64,000 bases of DNA, taken from the NCBI GenBank assembly GCA_947460975.1, contig CANHGO010000001.1, positions 575,297 through 639,296 on the forward strand, read 5' to 3'. The translations under genes and the position numbers were made by a program. The DNA is from Cytophagaceae bacterium. GTDB taxonomy: Bacteria; Bacteroidota; Bacteroidia; Cytophagales; Spirosomataceae. Below the pieces are notes generated by a model. It did not search any database, had not been told where the DNA came from, and saw only the letters and a program-made list of their open reading frames with translations. Positions 18,508 to 28,683 of this stretch are shown in pieces; position 1 is the stretch's first letter; every line of letters begins with the position of its first letter.

Positions 18508-18952
18508 AATGCCCAAACCACTCGCGTAAAAAAGTGAGTTGGTAAATCGCCCCCGTATATAACAAGGCCCACAAAAGTGAGGATATGGCCATAAAAAAGA
18601 GGACACGCGGCAAAGACACCTTAAAAGACAAGGCCAATAAACTCCCTCCAATCGGCGTAAAAATCAGTGGCGTAAGTGCCGCAATCCCTTTGATTCCAAA
18701 TTTCTGCCAGATCTGAACAGCATAACGCACTCGCTTTGAAAATAAAATAGCTTTCTTCTTTCTAAATCGACCGATAAAACCGATGATTAACTTACCCATA
18801 CTCAAGGTCAATGAAATCGTTATCATCGCACCTAGCCAAGTAAAAATAACGGTTTCATACCAGGTTAATCCTAGACCAAAACCGGTAATAGGACCGGCGA
18901 TAAATTTTAAACCTGTGGCAATCATCACTCCGGAATAGGCTCCCCAAGACAT
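18506..18952 (-). CDS. Small membrane protein of unknown function next to dsbD
   Basis: A 148-residue protein with about four hydrophobic segments, including GIKGIAALTPLIFTPIGGSLLA, with a Gly/Pro-rich re-entrant look as in small multidrug or SNARE-associated (VTT-like) membrane proteins. A basic RFRKKK loop lies in the middle. It starts two bases after the dsbD stop on the same strand, so the two are probably cotranscribed. I cannot assign a function. Confidence 0.75.
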   Translation of the reverse strand: MSWGAYSGVMIATGLKFIAGPITGFGLGLTWYETVIFTWLGAMITISLTLSMGKLIIGFIGRFRKKKAILFSKRVRYAVQIWQKFGIKGIAALTPLIFTPIGGSLLALSFKVSLPRVLFFMAISSLLWALLYTGAIYQLTFLREWFGH

Positions 18953-18954
18953 AT

Positions 18955-20928
18955 TTACTTTGATTTATAGGCGTCAATTCCTTTTTTAAGAAACGAAATA
19001 AAATGATTAATATCAGCGTCAAAAGCGACTGGCAGAACCATGGGCGCGCCATCCTTTCGCGGATCTAAAAGGACATAATGAGGTTGGGCATTTGAATTAA
19101 ATCGAGCGATTTGAAAATCTAAATTTTGATCGCCCAATGTCTTTTTTTCTTGGCCATCAACTTTAGAGATATACCACTTATTTTCAGGAAGCTCCGTTTT
19201 ATCGTCACAGTATAAAGCGACAATTACATAGTCGTTCTTAAGAATGGACAAAACCGCGGGGTCAGACCACACATATTCCTCCATTTTTCTGCAGTTGACA
19301 CATCCATGTCCTGTAAAGTCGATAAAAAGAGGCTTACCAACCTGCTGAGCATAGGCCTTCGCCTCCTCAAAATCAAAAAAGCCGTTCAGTCCTAAGGGTA
19401 ATTTTAAAAATTCACTGTATTTAACGGAAGATGAGGAACGCGACGAATTACTATTTTCTTCACTTAACTGTTCGGAACCCTTAAAATCCTGACTTGACAT
19501 AGGTGGCAACCAGCCCGACAAGCCCTTTAATGGAGCACCAAATATCCCTGGAGTTAAATAAATTACAAAGGCAAGAAAAGCCGTGGCAAAAAGCGCTCGG
19601 GGAACAGATAATTTCCCAGAGGGTCCATCATGAGGCAATGAAATTTTACCAAATAAATACAAAGTTAAAGCTGTAAAGATGGCAATCCAAATGGCTAAAA
19701 ATATTTCACGATCCAACAAATGCCAATGATACACCTGGTCTGCCACACTTAAAAACTTGAAGGCTAGGGCAATTTCTAAAAATCCCAACACCACTTTCAC
19801 TTCGTTCATCCAAGTACCAGACTTTGGCATTTTTTGCATAAACCCGGGGAAAATGGCAAACATCGTAAATGGAATGGCAAAGGCTAATGAAAATCCTAAC
19901 ATCCCTATGATGGGCTTCAAAAATACTCCCTGAGAAGAGGCAATCAAGATAGATCCTGCCAAAGGTCCCGTGCAAGAAAAGGAGACCAAAACCAGCGTAA
20001 ATGCCATGAAGAACACACCTAATAATCCGCCTTTATCAGACTTCGCGTCGACTTTATTGACCAAGCCAGAAGGCAACACAATTTCGAATGCACCCAAAAA
20101 AGAAATTCCAAAAAAGATAAAAATGGCAAAGAACAACAGGTTAGGAATCCAATGTGTACTCAAAAAATTAGCAAAACTAGCGCCAGCAAAAAAAGCTAAA
20201 ATGGTGCCAAAAAATACATAGATTAAAACAATGAAGAAGCCATATAGAAAAGCTAACTTTTTCCCACCTTGTTGTTTCGTAAAAAAACTAACCGTCATGG
20301 GAATCAGTGGATAGACGCAGGGAGTCAATAAGGCCAACAAACCAGCGCCCATTGCCACCCAGAAAAACTGCCATAAAGACTGATCGTCTTCTGGTGCTGT
20401 TAGTTTTACAGCTGAATTAGAGGCTTTTTTTTTTGAATCCTCTGGCGTAGAGGATGCGCTTAGCTTGGAACTTATCAGAAATGGCCCCTTGATTGGTACA
20501 CACAAACCACTTTCATTCGAACAAGTTTGTGCATCATAAGATCCGTCTATCTTCCAAGAATCTGAGGTAATTTTTACGGTTTGTCGAAATTCGCCTTCCT
20601 CGGTGAAATAGGTATATGTACCGTTCCAAATCTCTTTGTCAAATTTTGAATGTGGATTTATAGCACGCAGAGGCCCGTCAGTAGATACACCTAGACCCTC
20701 TTTGATCTTAATCGTAGTAACCACTGGCCCTAAATCCTTATCAAAATCAGATGAATATAAGTACCAGCCTTTGTCGATTTTAACTTTAAATATAATTTCA
20801 GCGCTTTGGCCCACGGTGGGGTTTGCTGGCTCCAAAGTCCAAGACCATTTAGCCGGAGTGATTTTTTGGGCAAAGCCTGTAAATCCCACAAAACCCAAGA
20901 AAAGCAAAATGATTAATTTCAATTTCAT
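18955..20928 (-). CDS. dsbD: Thiol:disulfide interchange protein DsbD
   Basis: Transfers electrons from cytoplasmic thioredoxin to the periplasm. The 657 residues comprise a signal peptide (MKLKLIILLFLGFVGFTGFA), an N-terminal DsbD-alpha-like domain with a cysteine pair (CSNESGLC), a central eight-helix domain with Cys204 (LTPCVYPL) and Cys319 (SFSCTGPL), a Ser-rich linker, and a C-terminal thioredoxin domain with C543-V-N-C546. All the redox cysteines of a working relay are present. It likely feeds reductant to cytochrome c maturation as well as protein repair. A TAnnTTTG element lies 43 bases upstream. Confidence 0.93.
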   Translation of the reverse strand: MKLKLIILLFLGFVGFTGFAQKITPAKWSWTLEPANPTVGQSAEIIFKVKIDKGWYLYSSDFDKDLGPVVTTIKIKEGLGVSTDGPLRAINPHSKFDKEIWNGTYTYFTEEGEFRQTVKITSDSWKIDGSYDAQTCSNESGLCVPIKGPFLISSKLSASSTPEDSKKKASNSAVKLTAPEDDQSLWQFFWVAMGAGLLALLTPCVYPLIPMTVSFFTKQQGGKKLAFLYGFFIVLIYVFFGTILAFFAGASFANFLSTHWIPNLLFFAIFIFFGISFLGAFEIVLPSGLVNKVDAKSDKGGLLGVFFMAFTLVLVSFSCTGPLAGSILIASSQGVFLKPIIGMLGFSLAFAIPFTMFAIFPGFMQKMPKSGTWMNEVKVVLGFLEIALAFKFLSVADQVYHWHLLDREIFLAIWIAIFTALTLYLFGKISLPHDGPSGKLSVPRALFATAFLAFVIYLTPGIFGAPLKGLSGWLPPMSSQDFKGSEQLSEENSNSSRSSSSVKYSEFLKLPLGLNGFFDFEEAKAYAQQVGKPLFIDFTGHGCVNCRKMEEYVWSDPAVLSILKNDYVIVALYCDDKTELPENKWYISKVDGQEKKTLGDQNLDFQIARFNSNAQPHYVLLDPRKDGAPMVLPVAFDADINHFISFLKKGIDAYKSK

Positions 20929-20970
20929 ACTCTATAATTTTAAAATCGCCCCTTCCCTTTTTTCAAGTTT

Positions 20971-20978
20971 CAAAATTA
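20971..20978 (-). promoter_or_regulatory. -7 promoter element for dsbD
   Basis: TAATTTTG on the minus strand, 43 bases before the dsbD ATG. No good -33 is seen. Confidence 0.45.
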
Positions 20979-21099
20979 ACAAAAAATAGCGGAACCTCAT
21001 GGGATATTTATTCAAAAATGGGGAATGATCGTTTTTCTATTCCGTTAAAAATTCGTAATTTTAAACTCTTTAAAACGAAATTCAATCCACATTTATTAC

Positions 21100-22392
21100 A
21101 TGGCTGCTAGCACATTTCCCACCCAGCGAGACGTTGAAATTTTTTCATTAATAAGCGAGGAAGCACATCGACAAGAGTTCGGCATCGAATTAATTGCTTC
21201 TGAAAACTTCACTTCCCCTCAAGTAATGGAGGCACAAGGAAGTGTTTTGACAAATAAGTACGCAGAAGGCTTACCTGGAAAAAGGTATTATGGAGGTTGT
21301 GAGGTAGTCGATGTCGTGGAAACCATTGCCATTGAACGTGCCAAAAAATTATTTGGCGCCACTTGGGCGAACGTGCAACCTCACTCAGGTGCGCAAGCGA
21401 ATGCAGCGGTTTTTTTATCGTTTTTAAATCCTGGAGATAAAATTTTAGGATTTGATTTGGCACATGGGGGACATCTTTCTCATGGTTCACCGGTCAACTT
21501 CTCAGGTAAATATTTTCAAGCGTTTTTTTATGGCGTTGAAAAAGAAACAGGTTTAATCGATTGGGATAAGGTAGAGGCAATTGCCTTGAAAGAAAATCCT
21601 AGGTTATTAATTTGTGGGGCTTCAGCCTATTCTCGTGATTGGGATTATGCACGTTTAAGAGCTATTGCAGATAAAATAGGTGCCATTTTATTGGCCGATA
21701 TATCTCATCCATCCGCTTTAATTGCTAAGGGTTTGTTAAATGATCCGATGCAACATTGCCATATTGTAACGACTACCACACATAAAACTTTGCGTGGACC
21801 TCGTGGTGGTTTGATCATGATGGGCAATGATTTTGAGAATCCTTTTGGCTTCAAAACATTGAAGGGTGAATTAAAAATGATGTCAGCCTGTTTAGATGGA
21901 GCCGTTTTTCCAGGAACACAAGGAGGACCTTTGGAGCATGTAATTGCCGCAAAAGCGATCGCGTTTGGAGAGGCTTTAACGCCAGAATTTGGCCAATATG
22001 CCCAACAAGTTAAATCCAATGCGCAAGCTATGGCGAAAGCTTTTTTAAGCAAAGGATATGATATTATTTCTGGGGGAACAGACAATCACTTGATGCTGAT
22101 TGATTTAAGACCGAAAGGATTAAGTGGCAAATTAGCTGAGAATACGTTAATTCAAGCGGACATTACCATCAACAAAAACATGGTTCCTTTTGATGATAAA
22201 TCGCCATTTGTGACTTCAGGAATGCGAGTAGGTACAGCGGCTATGACCACCCGTGGATTAAAAGAAAATGACATGAGTCAGATTGTTGACATGATCGACA
22301 AAGCCCTCATGCACCACGATAATGAATCTGTTTTAAAACAGATTAAAGGAGAAGTTAACGAGTGGGTTAAACAATTCCCTCTTTATTTATAA
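21100..22392 (+). CDS. glyA: Serine hydroxymethyltransferase
   Basis: PLP enzyme of 430 residues that converts serine and tetrahydrofolate to glycine and methylene-tetrahydrofolate. The PLP lysine is K229 in [15 protein letters not shown]. Other signatures are [20 protein letters not shown] and QPHSGAQAN. Length fits the family. It lies 8 bases before tatC on the same strand and probably shares its transcript. Confidence 0.97.
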   Translation: MAASTFPTQRDVEIFSLISEEAHRQEFGIELIASENFTSPQVMEAQGSVLTNKYAEGLPGKRYYGGCEVVDVVETIAIERAKKLFGATWANVQPHSGAQANAAVFLSFLNPGDKILGFDLAHGGHLSHGSPVNFSGKYFQAFFYGVEKETGLIDWDKVEAIALKENPRLLICGASAYSRDWDYARLRAIADKIGAILLADISHPSALIAKGLLNDPMQHCHIVTTTTHKTLRGPRGGLIMMGNDFENPFGFKTLKGELKMMSACLDGAVFPGTQGGPLEHVIAAKAIAFGEALTPEFGQYAQQVKSNAQAMAKAFLSKGYDIISGGTDNHLMLIDLRPKGLSGKLAENTLIQADITINKNMVPFDDKSPFVTSGMRVGTAAMTTRGLKENDMSQIVDMIDKALMHHDNESVLKQIKGEVNEWVKQFPLYL

Positions 22393-22400
22393 AATAGCAT

Positions 22401-23273
22401 ATGGCCACAGACCAAGATTGGGAAAATGATTTTGATGACGACGTAGAAGAGAAAGATGGGACTGAAATGTCGTTTCTAGACCATTTAGAGGAGTTACGTT
22501 GGCACATCATGCGATCCATCGCTGCGATTTTGATTTTCACTATTGCCGCATGGATTTTTAGAAATGAGATTTTTGGTACCATTATCATGGGGCCAACAAA
22601 GGTCGATTTTGCGACCAATTTAGTGCTTTGTCATTTGGCCGACATCACGGGATGGACCAGTTTGTGTATGCAAAAAGCTGACTTCATTTTGCAAAGTAGA
22701 GAGGTTTCGGGTCAATTTATGATGGCATTAACACAATCCATTATTGTTGGATTATTGTTTTCCTTCCCTTATGCATTTTTTGAGCTTTGGAGATTCATTA
22801 AGCCAGGCTTAAAAAATAAAGAATTAAAAGCAGCGAAAGGAGCCGTTTTCTGGGTATCCACCTTGTTTTTCATGGGGGTTTCCTTTGGGTATTATGTGGT
22901 GGCTCCTATGGCGATCAACTTTCTAGCCAATTTCAAATTGGATGCTACGATTCAAAATCAATTTGACGTCAATGATTATATCTCATTATTATCCATGCTT
23001 ACGCTTGCGTGCGGATTGACATTCCAACTACCCATGGTGGCTTTTGTGTTATCCCAAGTAGGTATTCTAACCCCTTCTTTTATGAGGGAATATAGAAAGC
23101 ATGCGATGATTGTCATCTTAATTGTCGCAGCGATCATCACCCCTTCACCCGATGTGATTTCCCAACTCCTTGTGGCATTTCCACTATTAGGATTGTATGA
23201 AATCAGTATCTGGGTATCTGGAAGAGTCCTAAGAAAAAAAATGAGGGAAGAAGCCCTTGAATCGAATTCTTAA
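22401..23273 (+). CDS. tatC: Sec-independent protein translocase TatC
   Basis: Core receptor of the Tat export pathway in the inner membrane, 290 residues. The conserved N-terminal signature MSFLDHLEELRWHIMRS (about residues 16-32) precedes six hydrophobic helices, with conserved FELWRFIKPGL and ITPSPDVISQLL. The acidic N-terminal extension (residues 1-14) is longer than in E. coli. Tat is expected to export cofactor proteins; TatA/B are not in the window. Confidence 0.96.
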   Translation: MATDQDWENDFDDDVEEKDGTEMSFLDHLEELRWHIMRSIAAILIFTIAAWIFRNEIFGTIIMGPTKVDFATNLVLCHLADITGWTSLCMQKADFILQSREVSGQFMMALTQSIIVGLLFSFPYAFFELWRFIKPGLKNKELKAAKGAVFWVSTLFFMGVSFGYYVVAPMAINFLANFKLDATIQNQFDVNDYISLLSMLTLACGLTFQLPMVAFVLSQVGILTPSFMREYRKHAMIVILIVAAIITPSPDVISQLLVAFPLLGLYEISIWVSGRVLRKKMREEALESNS

Positions 23274-23296
23274 TTGAATTCAACTAACACAATCGT

Positions 23297-25162
23297 ATGA
23301 ATTACTTATCGGCGGAAAATATTTCACGCAACATCGGAGAAAGATGGATCTTTAAAAGTCTGTTCTTTGGCCTACAAAAAGGTGAAAAAGTTGCCTTAAT
23401 TGGCAAAAATGGGACCGGTAAAACTACATTGATGGAAACATTAATGGGTATGCAAACGCCTGACGATGGAAAAATATCCATCCGCAAAGGTATTCGCGTA
23501 GGCTATTTACCCCAAAATCCCATTTTTTCCGAAAAAGAAGAAGTCTTAAATTATCTGTTTTCAGACGACTTGCCGTCCGCCGTTGCCATCAAAGCCTACG
23601 AAAAGGCCATGCTTTCAGGCGACCCTAAGGAGTTAGAAGACTCCTTTGCTTTAATGGAATTGCATAATGCTTGGGATTATGAGGCAAGAGCCAAACAAAT
23701 CATTACGAGGTTAGGTATTCCTGATGGAGACCAAAAAGTATCTACGCTTTCAGGAGGGCAGAAAAAACGCCTTTCGTTGGCTAAATTGCTGATTGAAAGT
23801 CCAGACATTATGATCTTGGATGAGCCAACTAACCACTTGGACATTGAAACGATTGAATGGCTAGAAGGAATACTTTCAGGCCCCAATGTGACCGTGTTAG
23901 TGGTTTCTCACGATCGCTATTTTTTAGATAAAATATGTAATAAAATGTTTGAGCTTGCCCTCGGTGCTTTATATACCTATGAGGGCAATTATGCCTATTT
24001 TTTAGAGAAGAAAGCCGAAAGAGAAGCATCCGAAGCGAGCAGCATATCCAAAGCAAAAAACCTATACCGCAAGGAACTTGAATGGATGCGTAAGCAACCC
24101 AAAGCAAGGGGAACCAAAGCGCAATACCGCATCGATGCATTTACTGAAATCGATGAAATGGCTCATAAGAAACTGGATGACAGCAAGCTGGAGCTCAATA
24201 TTCAAATGTCCCGATTAGGAAATAAAATCATTGAAATCAACGGCCTTAAAAAAGCGTGGGGAGATAAAAAAATCATCAACGAATTTACGTATACGTTCAA
24301 GAAAAAAGACCGCATCGGAATCGTTGGCAAAAATGGGGCTGGGAAAACCACCTTTCTCCAACTGCTTACCGGTTTAGAAAAACCAGATGCCGGAACCATC
24401 GATCCGGGTGAAACATTAGTGATTGGTTACTATACCCAAATACCATTTGATTTTAAACCTGAGCAAAGGGTCATCGATACCATCACGGAAATAGCGGAAG
24501 TTATCCCTTATGGTAAAAATGAATCGCTAAGTCCGAGCCAATTTTTAAGTAAGTTTTTATTCCCTACCGCTCAGCAATATACGCCTGTTGAGAAACTTTC
24601 AGGAGGAGAGAAAAAACGCCTTCAGCTCATGCGGGTGTTGGTCCAAAACCCTAACTTTTTAATCTTAGATGAGCCGACGAACGATCTTGATTTAGATACA
24701 CTCCAACTCTTAGAAGATTTTTTATCAGAGTTCCAGGGTTGCCTACTATTAGTTTCTCATGATCGTTATTTCATGGATAATTTGGTGGACCAATTGATCC
24801 TAGTGGAAGGAGAAGGAGAAGTGAAATTCTTTAACGGAAATTATACTGATTATCGAATTTCATTAGAAAACCAATCAGAAAATACAGCGGCGGCCAACAA
24901 ACCAAGCCCCGTGAAAGCACCTTCTACAGAGAATTCAACTTCGACCAAGGTGAGTAAACTAAGCTTCAAAGAGCAAAAGGAATTTGAAACATTAGAAAAA
25001 GAAATACAAGATCTTGAACAAAGTAAACAAGGATTGATCGAGCAATTGAATGCCGGCCATGAGGACTTTCAAATTTTAGGCCAATGGGCCACTAAAATTG
25101 AAGAAATCAAAAACTCGCTGGAAGAAAAAGAGGCCAGATGGCTAGAACTCTCAGAAAAATAA
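23297..25162 (+). CDS. ABC-F family ATPase (Uup-like)
   Basis: Soluble protein of 621 residues with two ABC domains and no membrane segment. First domain: Walker A GKNGTGKTT, signature LSGGQKKRLS, Walker B IMILDEPTNHLD. Second domain: GKNGAGKTT, LSGGEKKRLQ, FLILDEPTNDLD. The linker between them is the ABC-F P-site motif region, and a C-terminal coiled coil (about residues 555-620) is as in Uup. Such proteins act on the ribosome. Resistance function should not be assumed; the coiled-coil tail favours the housekeeping Uup group. Confidence 0.92.
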   Translation: MNYLSAENISRNIGERWIFKSLFFGLQKGEKVALIGKNGTGKTTLMETLMGMQTPDDGKISIRKGIRVGYLPQNPIFSEKEEVLNYLFSDDLPSAVAIKAYEKAMLSGDPKELEDSFALMELHNAWDYEARAKQIITRLGIPDGDQKVSTLSGGQKKRLSLAKLLIESPDIMILDEPTNHLDIETIEWLEGILSGPNVTVLVVSHDRYFLDKICNKMFELALGALYTYEGNYAYFLEKKAEREASEASSISKAKNLYRKELEWMRKQPKARGTKAQYRIDAFTEIDEMAHKKLDDSKLELNIQMSRLGNKIIEINGLKKAWGDKKIINEFTYTFKKKDRIGIVGKNGAGKTTFLQLLTGLEKPDAGTIDPGETLVIGYYTQIPFDFKPEQRVIDTITEIAEVIPYGKNESLSPSQFLSKFLFPTAQQYTPVEKLSGGEKKRLQLMRVLVQNPNFLILDEPTNDLDLDTLQLLEDFLSEFQGCLLLVSHDRYFMDNLVDQLILVEGEGEVKFFNGNYTDYRISLENQSENTAAANKPSPVKAPSTENSTSTKVSKLSFKEQKEFETLEKEIQDLEQSKQGLIEQLNAGHEDFQILGQWATKIEEIKNSLEEKEARWLELSEK

Positions 25163-25163
25163 C

Positions 25164-25196
25164 AAAAAATGGCCCTAAAATTTAGGGCCATTTTTT
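25164..25196. terminator. Bidirectional terminator between convergent genes
   Basis: A long near-perfect hairpin: arms AAAAATGGCCCTAAA and TTTAGGGCCATTTTT with T-runs on both strands. It ends the ABC-F gene on + and the ThuA fusion on -. Confidence 0.9.
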
Positions 25197-25216
25197 ATAC
25201 AAATTACTTGTGATTC

Positions 25217-28200
25217 TTAGTTTTCAAATAAGAAATCCTTCACGCCAAATAATGCTCCGTCTCCTCCTTTGGGACTCACAAAGACAAAATACAAATCTTG
25301 CACGCCTGAAACATTAACAGGAATGTTGAATTTATTAGACGCATTTATATCAGCGGATCCTACTAGATTACCCGTCGGGCTTCCCGTTCTTAACTCAAGA
25401 GTTCCGCCAACTGTTTGACCTTGCATATATAATCCCATAAAAGAGATATTTTTAATTCCGGTCAAGTCGATTCCATTGTATTTAGCAAAACCTTTATCAC
25501 CTGTGGCAACTAAAACTTCTCCGAGTCCGTCAACTTTATATTTAGATCCTTTAGAAACTTGGTCGAAATCCACGGCTTTGATCGTTGGATTACGAAGTGC
25601 CACAACTTTTTGACCCGTAGCAGGACCTAATTTACCAGCTCCTTTATCCGTGTAACTAGCGGCAAATAAATAAGTACCAGCCTTTCCTTTATCTTGAGGA
25701 ACATATTCGCCAACAACCGGCTTGGATGCCTTCTTCTTGTCAGATAGGCTTAATACATAATTCACGATCTCCTTCGCATCCCCTAACGAAATTTGAGGGT
25801 GTGCAGCCATCGCCTGCTCTCCCCAAACACCACCACCACCGTTGATGATTTTCTTCGCAAGCATGTCAATATTCTGAGCACTTGGCTTATATTTCTTGCC
25901 TAAATCTAAGTATGAAGGTCCGATTGATTTCTTATCGGCCGCATGACATGCCTTACAATCTGACAAATCCATCAATCTCTTTCCATTAGAAAAAGAAATA
26001 TTCGCCTGATGTCCTTGGGCAATAACCGTTTTGTCATAACCATCTAAGAAATTAACACTCACCATCACATCTTCTTCAGCTACTTTTTTATTTGCCAAAC
26101 TTCCATCTTCCTTATCTTTCACAGAAACTTTATACTTAACTGGTTTATCATTCCAATAAAAAGTTTTATTTCCTTCAATAGCAACTTCCACCTCAGGAAC
26201 CTCATTACCTGCCCGAACGGTCAATTGAGATGTACTTACATTTCCTTTCGAATCTTTCACTCGTAAAGAAACTTCATAAACACCCGACTTAGAAAAAGTG
26301 ATGGCTGGATTCGCTGCATTACTTGTTTGACCATTACCAAAATTCCAAGCATACGTAATTTTATCATTATCAAAATCTTGAGAACCTGCAGATGAAAACT
26401 TTACTTTCAATGGAAGAGATCCCACTTTTTTATCAGCAGATGCAACGGCCAATGGCTTACGATTACCAGCATTATATTCCAATTTATATAAAACAGCCTC
26501 ATCATTTTGAGCAAACCAGTTGGGTCCATACTCTAAACCAAAAAGCGTTCCATTTTTGTCAAATTGCATATCCATCGGATGAGAAAAAGGAATAGATGGC
26601 AAGAAGCGATCCATATTTGAAAAATCTCCATTTTCTTTCATGGACACCGTATAAATTAAATCTCTTGCCCAATCGTAGGCAATTAATTTACCATTATAAT
26701 AGGCTGGAAATTTGGTTTTTGAATCCGCTGGATAGTCATCTCTGTAATAAACTGGGCCCGCCATCGCATTGCGACCGCCTTTTCCAACTACCGGACCAAA
26801 CTCCGGAGAGTCCGCATATGGATAGTAAATGAAGGCTTTTTGAGCAGGTGGCAAATGGGCAAAACCTGTGTTGTGAGGAGAATCGTTGATCGGCGCACGT
26901 GGATTAAACACAGCCCATGTGCTATCGTTTTTAAAATCTCGTTGGTTATACGGGCGGTTGTCCGCTACAAATAAAGGCCAACCGAAATATCCAGCTTCAC
27001 GTGCTTGATTTACTTCGTCGTGTCCACGTGGTCCGAATTTCTTTGACGCTTCTCCAGCATCTGGACCTACTTCTCCCCAATACAAATAACCAGTACGCTG
27101 ATCCACAGAAATACGGTAAGGATTCCGATTACCCATCACATAGATTTCTTGCTTAGCATGATAAATTTTTTCTGGATATAAGTTAGTCGCAGGAATCGTG
27201 TACCCTCCTTCTGGTGTAGGTTTGATACGCAAAATCTTACCCCTTAAATCATTAGTATTTGAACTCGTCGATCTTGCGTCCCAACCCGAACGGCCTGGAC
27301 GATTGTCACTCGGACTATATCCATTCGATGCAAAAGGATTGGTATCATCTCCCGTGGACAAATATAAATTTCCTACTTTATCCCAAGCGATCGAGCCACC
27401 CGTGTGGCAACAATCTACTCGCTTCACAGGAACGCGTAAAAGAATCTTTTCAGTATCCATCAGCAAAGTATCCTTAACGTTATCATATACAAAACGAGAT
27501 AAATGCTGTGCCGTATCGGGCTGGCCTGAAGGTGGCGAATAATACAAATACATGAAATTATTTGAATCAAAATTAGGGTCAATATTCAAGCCCATCAATC
27601 CATATTCCTGCTTAGTATACACATTCAAATTAGCGACTACCTTCGATTTTCCTTTTTTAGGGTCATACATTTTCAACTTCCCTTTTCGTTCCGCATAAAA
27701 AATCTTGCCACTATTAGCCACAGCTAATTCCATAGGCTCATCTAAACTGCGATCCAAAATAGTTTTGGTGAAGCGATTATCTTCCGGCGCCAATTCTGTT
27801 CTAAGCGCTTTCTTATAGTTTTGATCGGGACCTGAAGACACATATTGAAGTCCTCCCCAAATATGCTTAAGCACCAAATCTTCCGAAAATGTCTCATTCG
27901 TGTGACCCCAGTTGGTATAAAAAGCACGGCCACCATCATATTCATGGTACCAAGCCATCGGGTGAAAATCACCCATTTTACCGTCTTTGTATGACTTTTC
28001 GTCAACAGTCACTAACAATTTTACATCTTTATTAAACTCTTTGATATCATAAAATTCATCCGTGCGATCGAAAGTTGACGGCATGTGTGCAGTAGAAATG
28101 TGTGCATTATCCACGACATTCATCTTACCTTTTTGCACATTTGGACGACCAGGGTGTGAGGCAAAATATCCCCCGGCTAATTTACCATACCAAGGCCAAT

Positions 28201-28591
28201 CATACTCTGTGTCCGTAGCCGAATGAATACCAAAATATCCACCACCCGCTTGAATAAAACGCTCAAACGCATTTTGCTGAGCATCATTTAAAATATTTCC
28301 TGTCGTATTTAAGAACACAACTACACGATACTGCTTTAAATTATTTTCAGTAAAGACTGTTGCGTTTTCAGTGGTATCCACTTGAAAGCCTTTCTCCTTG
28401 GCCATTTTCATCAAAGCCGTTTTTCCGGATCCGATGGAGCCATGACGATATCCTTTAGTAGAAGAAAAAACAAGGACTTTTTTTCCTAAAAGCGGATTTT
28501 TATCCTGAGCGTTTGCTTGTTGAAATGATAGGATAGTCAAACAAGAAACGGCAAAAATAATTCGGCTTATGCCGAACAAAAACTTTTTCAT
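25217..28591 (-). CDS. Exported ThuA / sugar dehydrogenase / PKD / cytochrome c / CBM fusion
   Basis: A 1124-residue exported protein. In order: signal peptide (MKKFLFGISRIIFAVSC and on, ending near QANAQ); ThuA-like glutamine-amidotransferase fold (about 30-250, with KGYRHGSI and GGGYFGIHSATDTEYDW); PQQ-type glucose/sorbosone dehydrogenase beta-propeller (about 265-710); PKD domain (about 725-805, with YAWNFGNGQTS); a single-haem cytochrome c (CKACH, about 885, with distal Met likely in EQAMAAHPQ); and a C-terminal carbohydrate-binding-like domain (about 985-1124). The combination suggests periplasmic sugar oxidation with electrons passed to the attached haem. A -7 element at 28619-28626 overlaps the longer frame's TTG 28621, so ATG 28591 is the start. 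Confidence 0.88.
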   Translation of the reverse strand: MKKFLFGISRIIFAVSCLTILSFQQANAQDKNPLLGKKVLVFSSTKGYRHGSIGSGKTALMKMAKEKGFQVDTTENATVFTENNLKQYRVVVFLNTTGNILNDAQQNAFERFIQAGGGYFGIHSATDTEYDWPWYGKLAGGYFASHPGRPNVQKGKMNVVDNAHISTAHMPSTFDRTDEFYDIKEFNKDVKLLVTVDEKSYKDGKMGDFHPMAWYHEYDGGRAFYTNWGHTNETFSEDLVLKHIWGGLQYVSSGPDQNYKKALRTELAPEDNRFTKTILDRSLDEPMELAVANSGKIFYAERKGKLKMYDPKKGKSKVVANLNVYTKQEYGLMGLNIDPNFDSNNFMYLYYSPPSGQPDTAQHLSRFVYDNVKDTLLMDTEKILLRVPVKRVDCCHTGGSIAWDKVGNLYLSTGDDTNPFASNGYSPSDNRPGRSGWDARSTSSNTNDLRGKILRIKPTPEGGYTIPATNLYPEKIYHAKQEIYVMGNRNPYRISVDQRTGYLYWGEVGPDAGEASKKFGPRGHDEVNQAREAGYFGWPLFVADNRPYNQRDFKNDSTWAVFNPRAPINDSPHNTGFAHLPPAQKAFIYYPYADSPEFGPVVGKGGRNAMAGPVYYRDDYPADSKTKFPAYYNGKLIAYDWARDLIYTVSMKENGDFSNMDRFLPSIPFSHPMDMQFDKNGTLFGLEYGPNWFAQNDEAVLYKLEYNAGNRKPLAVASADKKVGSLPLKVKFSSAGSQDFDNDKITYAWNFGNGQTSNAANPAITFSKSGVYEVSLRVKDSKGNVSTSQLTVRAGNEVPEVEVAIEGNKTFYWNDKPVKYKVSVKDKEDGSLANKKVAEEDVMVSVNFLDGYDKTVIAQGHQANISFSNGKRLMDLSDCKACHAADKKSIGPSYLDLGKKYKPSAQNIDMLAKKIINGGGGVWGEQAMAAHPQISLGDAKEIVNYVLSLSDKKKASKPVVGEYVPQDKGKAGTYLFAASYTDKGAGKLGPATGQKVVALRNPTIKAVDFDQVSKGSKYKVDGLGEVLVATGDKGFAKYNGIDLTGIKNISFMGLYMQGQTVGGTLELRTGSPTGNLVGSADINASNKFNIPVNVSGVQDLYFVFVSPKGGDGALFGVKDFLFEN

Positions 28592-28618
28592 AACGTAGTA
28601 TTTTATAATAGGTAATGT

Positions 28619-28626
28619 CAAAGTTA
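28619..28626 (-). promoter_or_regulatory. -7 promoter element for the ThuA fusion gene
   Basis: TAACTTTG on the minus strand, 28 bases before ATG 28591. It overlaps an upstream TTG codon that would otherwise extend the frame. Confidence 0.6.
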
Positions 28627-28683
28627 CTTCAAATCACAAATTTTCGATTATTTTTATAAAAAATATTTAAAATATCCTTCAAA

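Noticed and set aside
23297..25162. ABC-F gene as an antibiotic resistance determinant
   Set aside because: The C-terminal coiled coil and core-genome place (after glyA and tatC) fit the Uup-like housekeeping group; nothing indicates acquired resistance.
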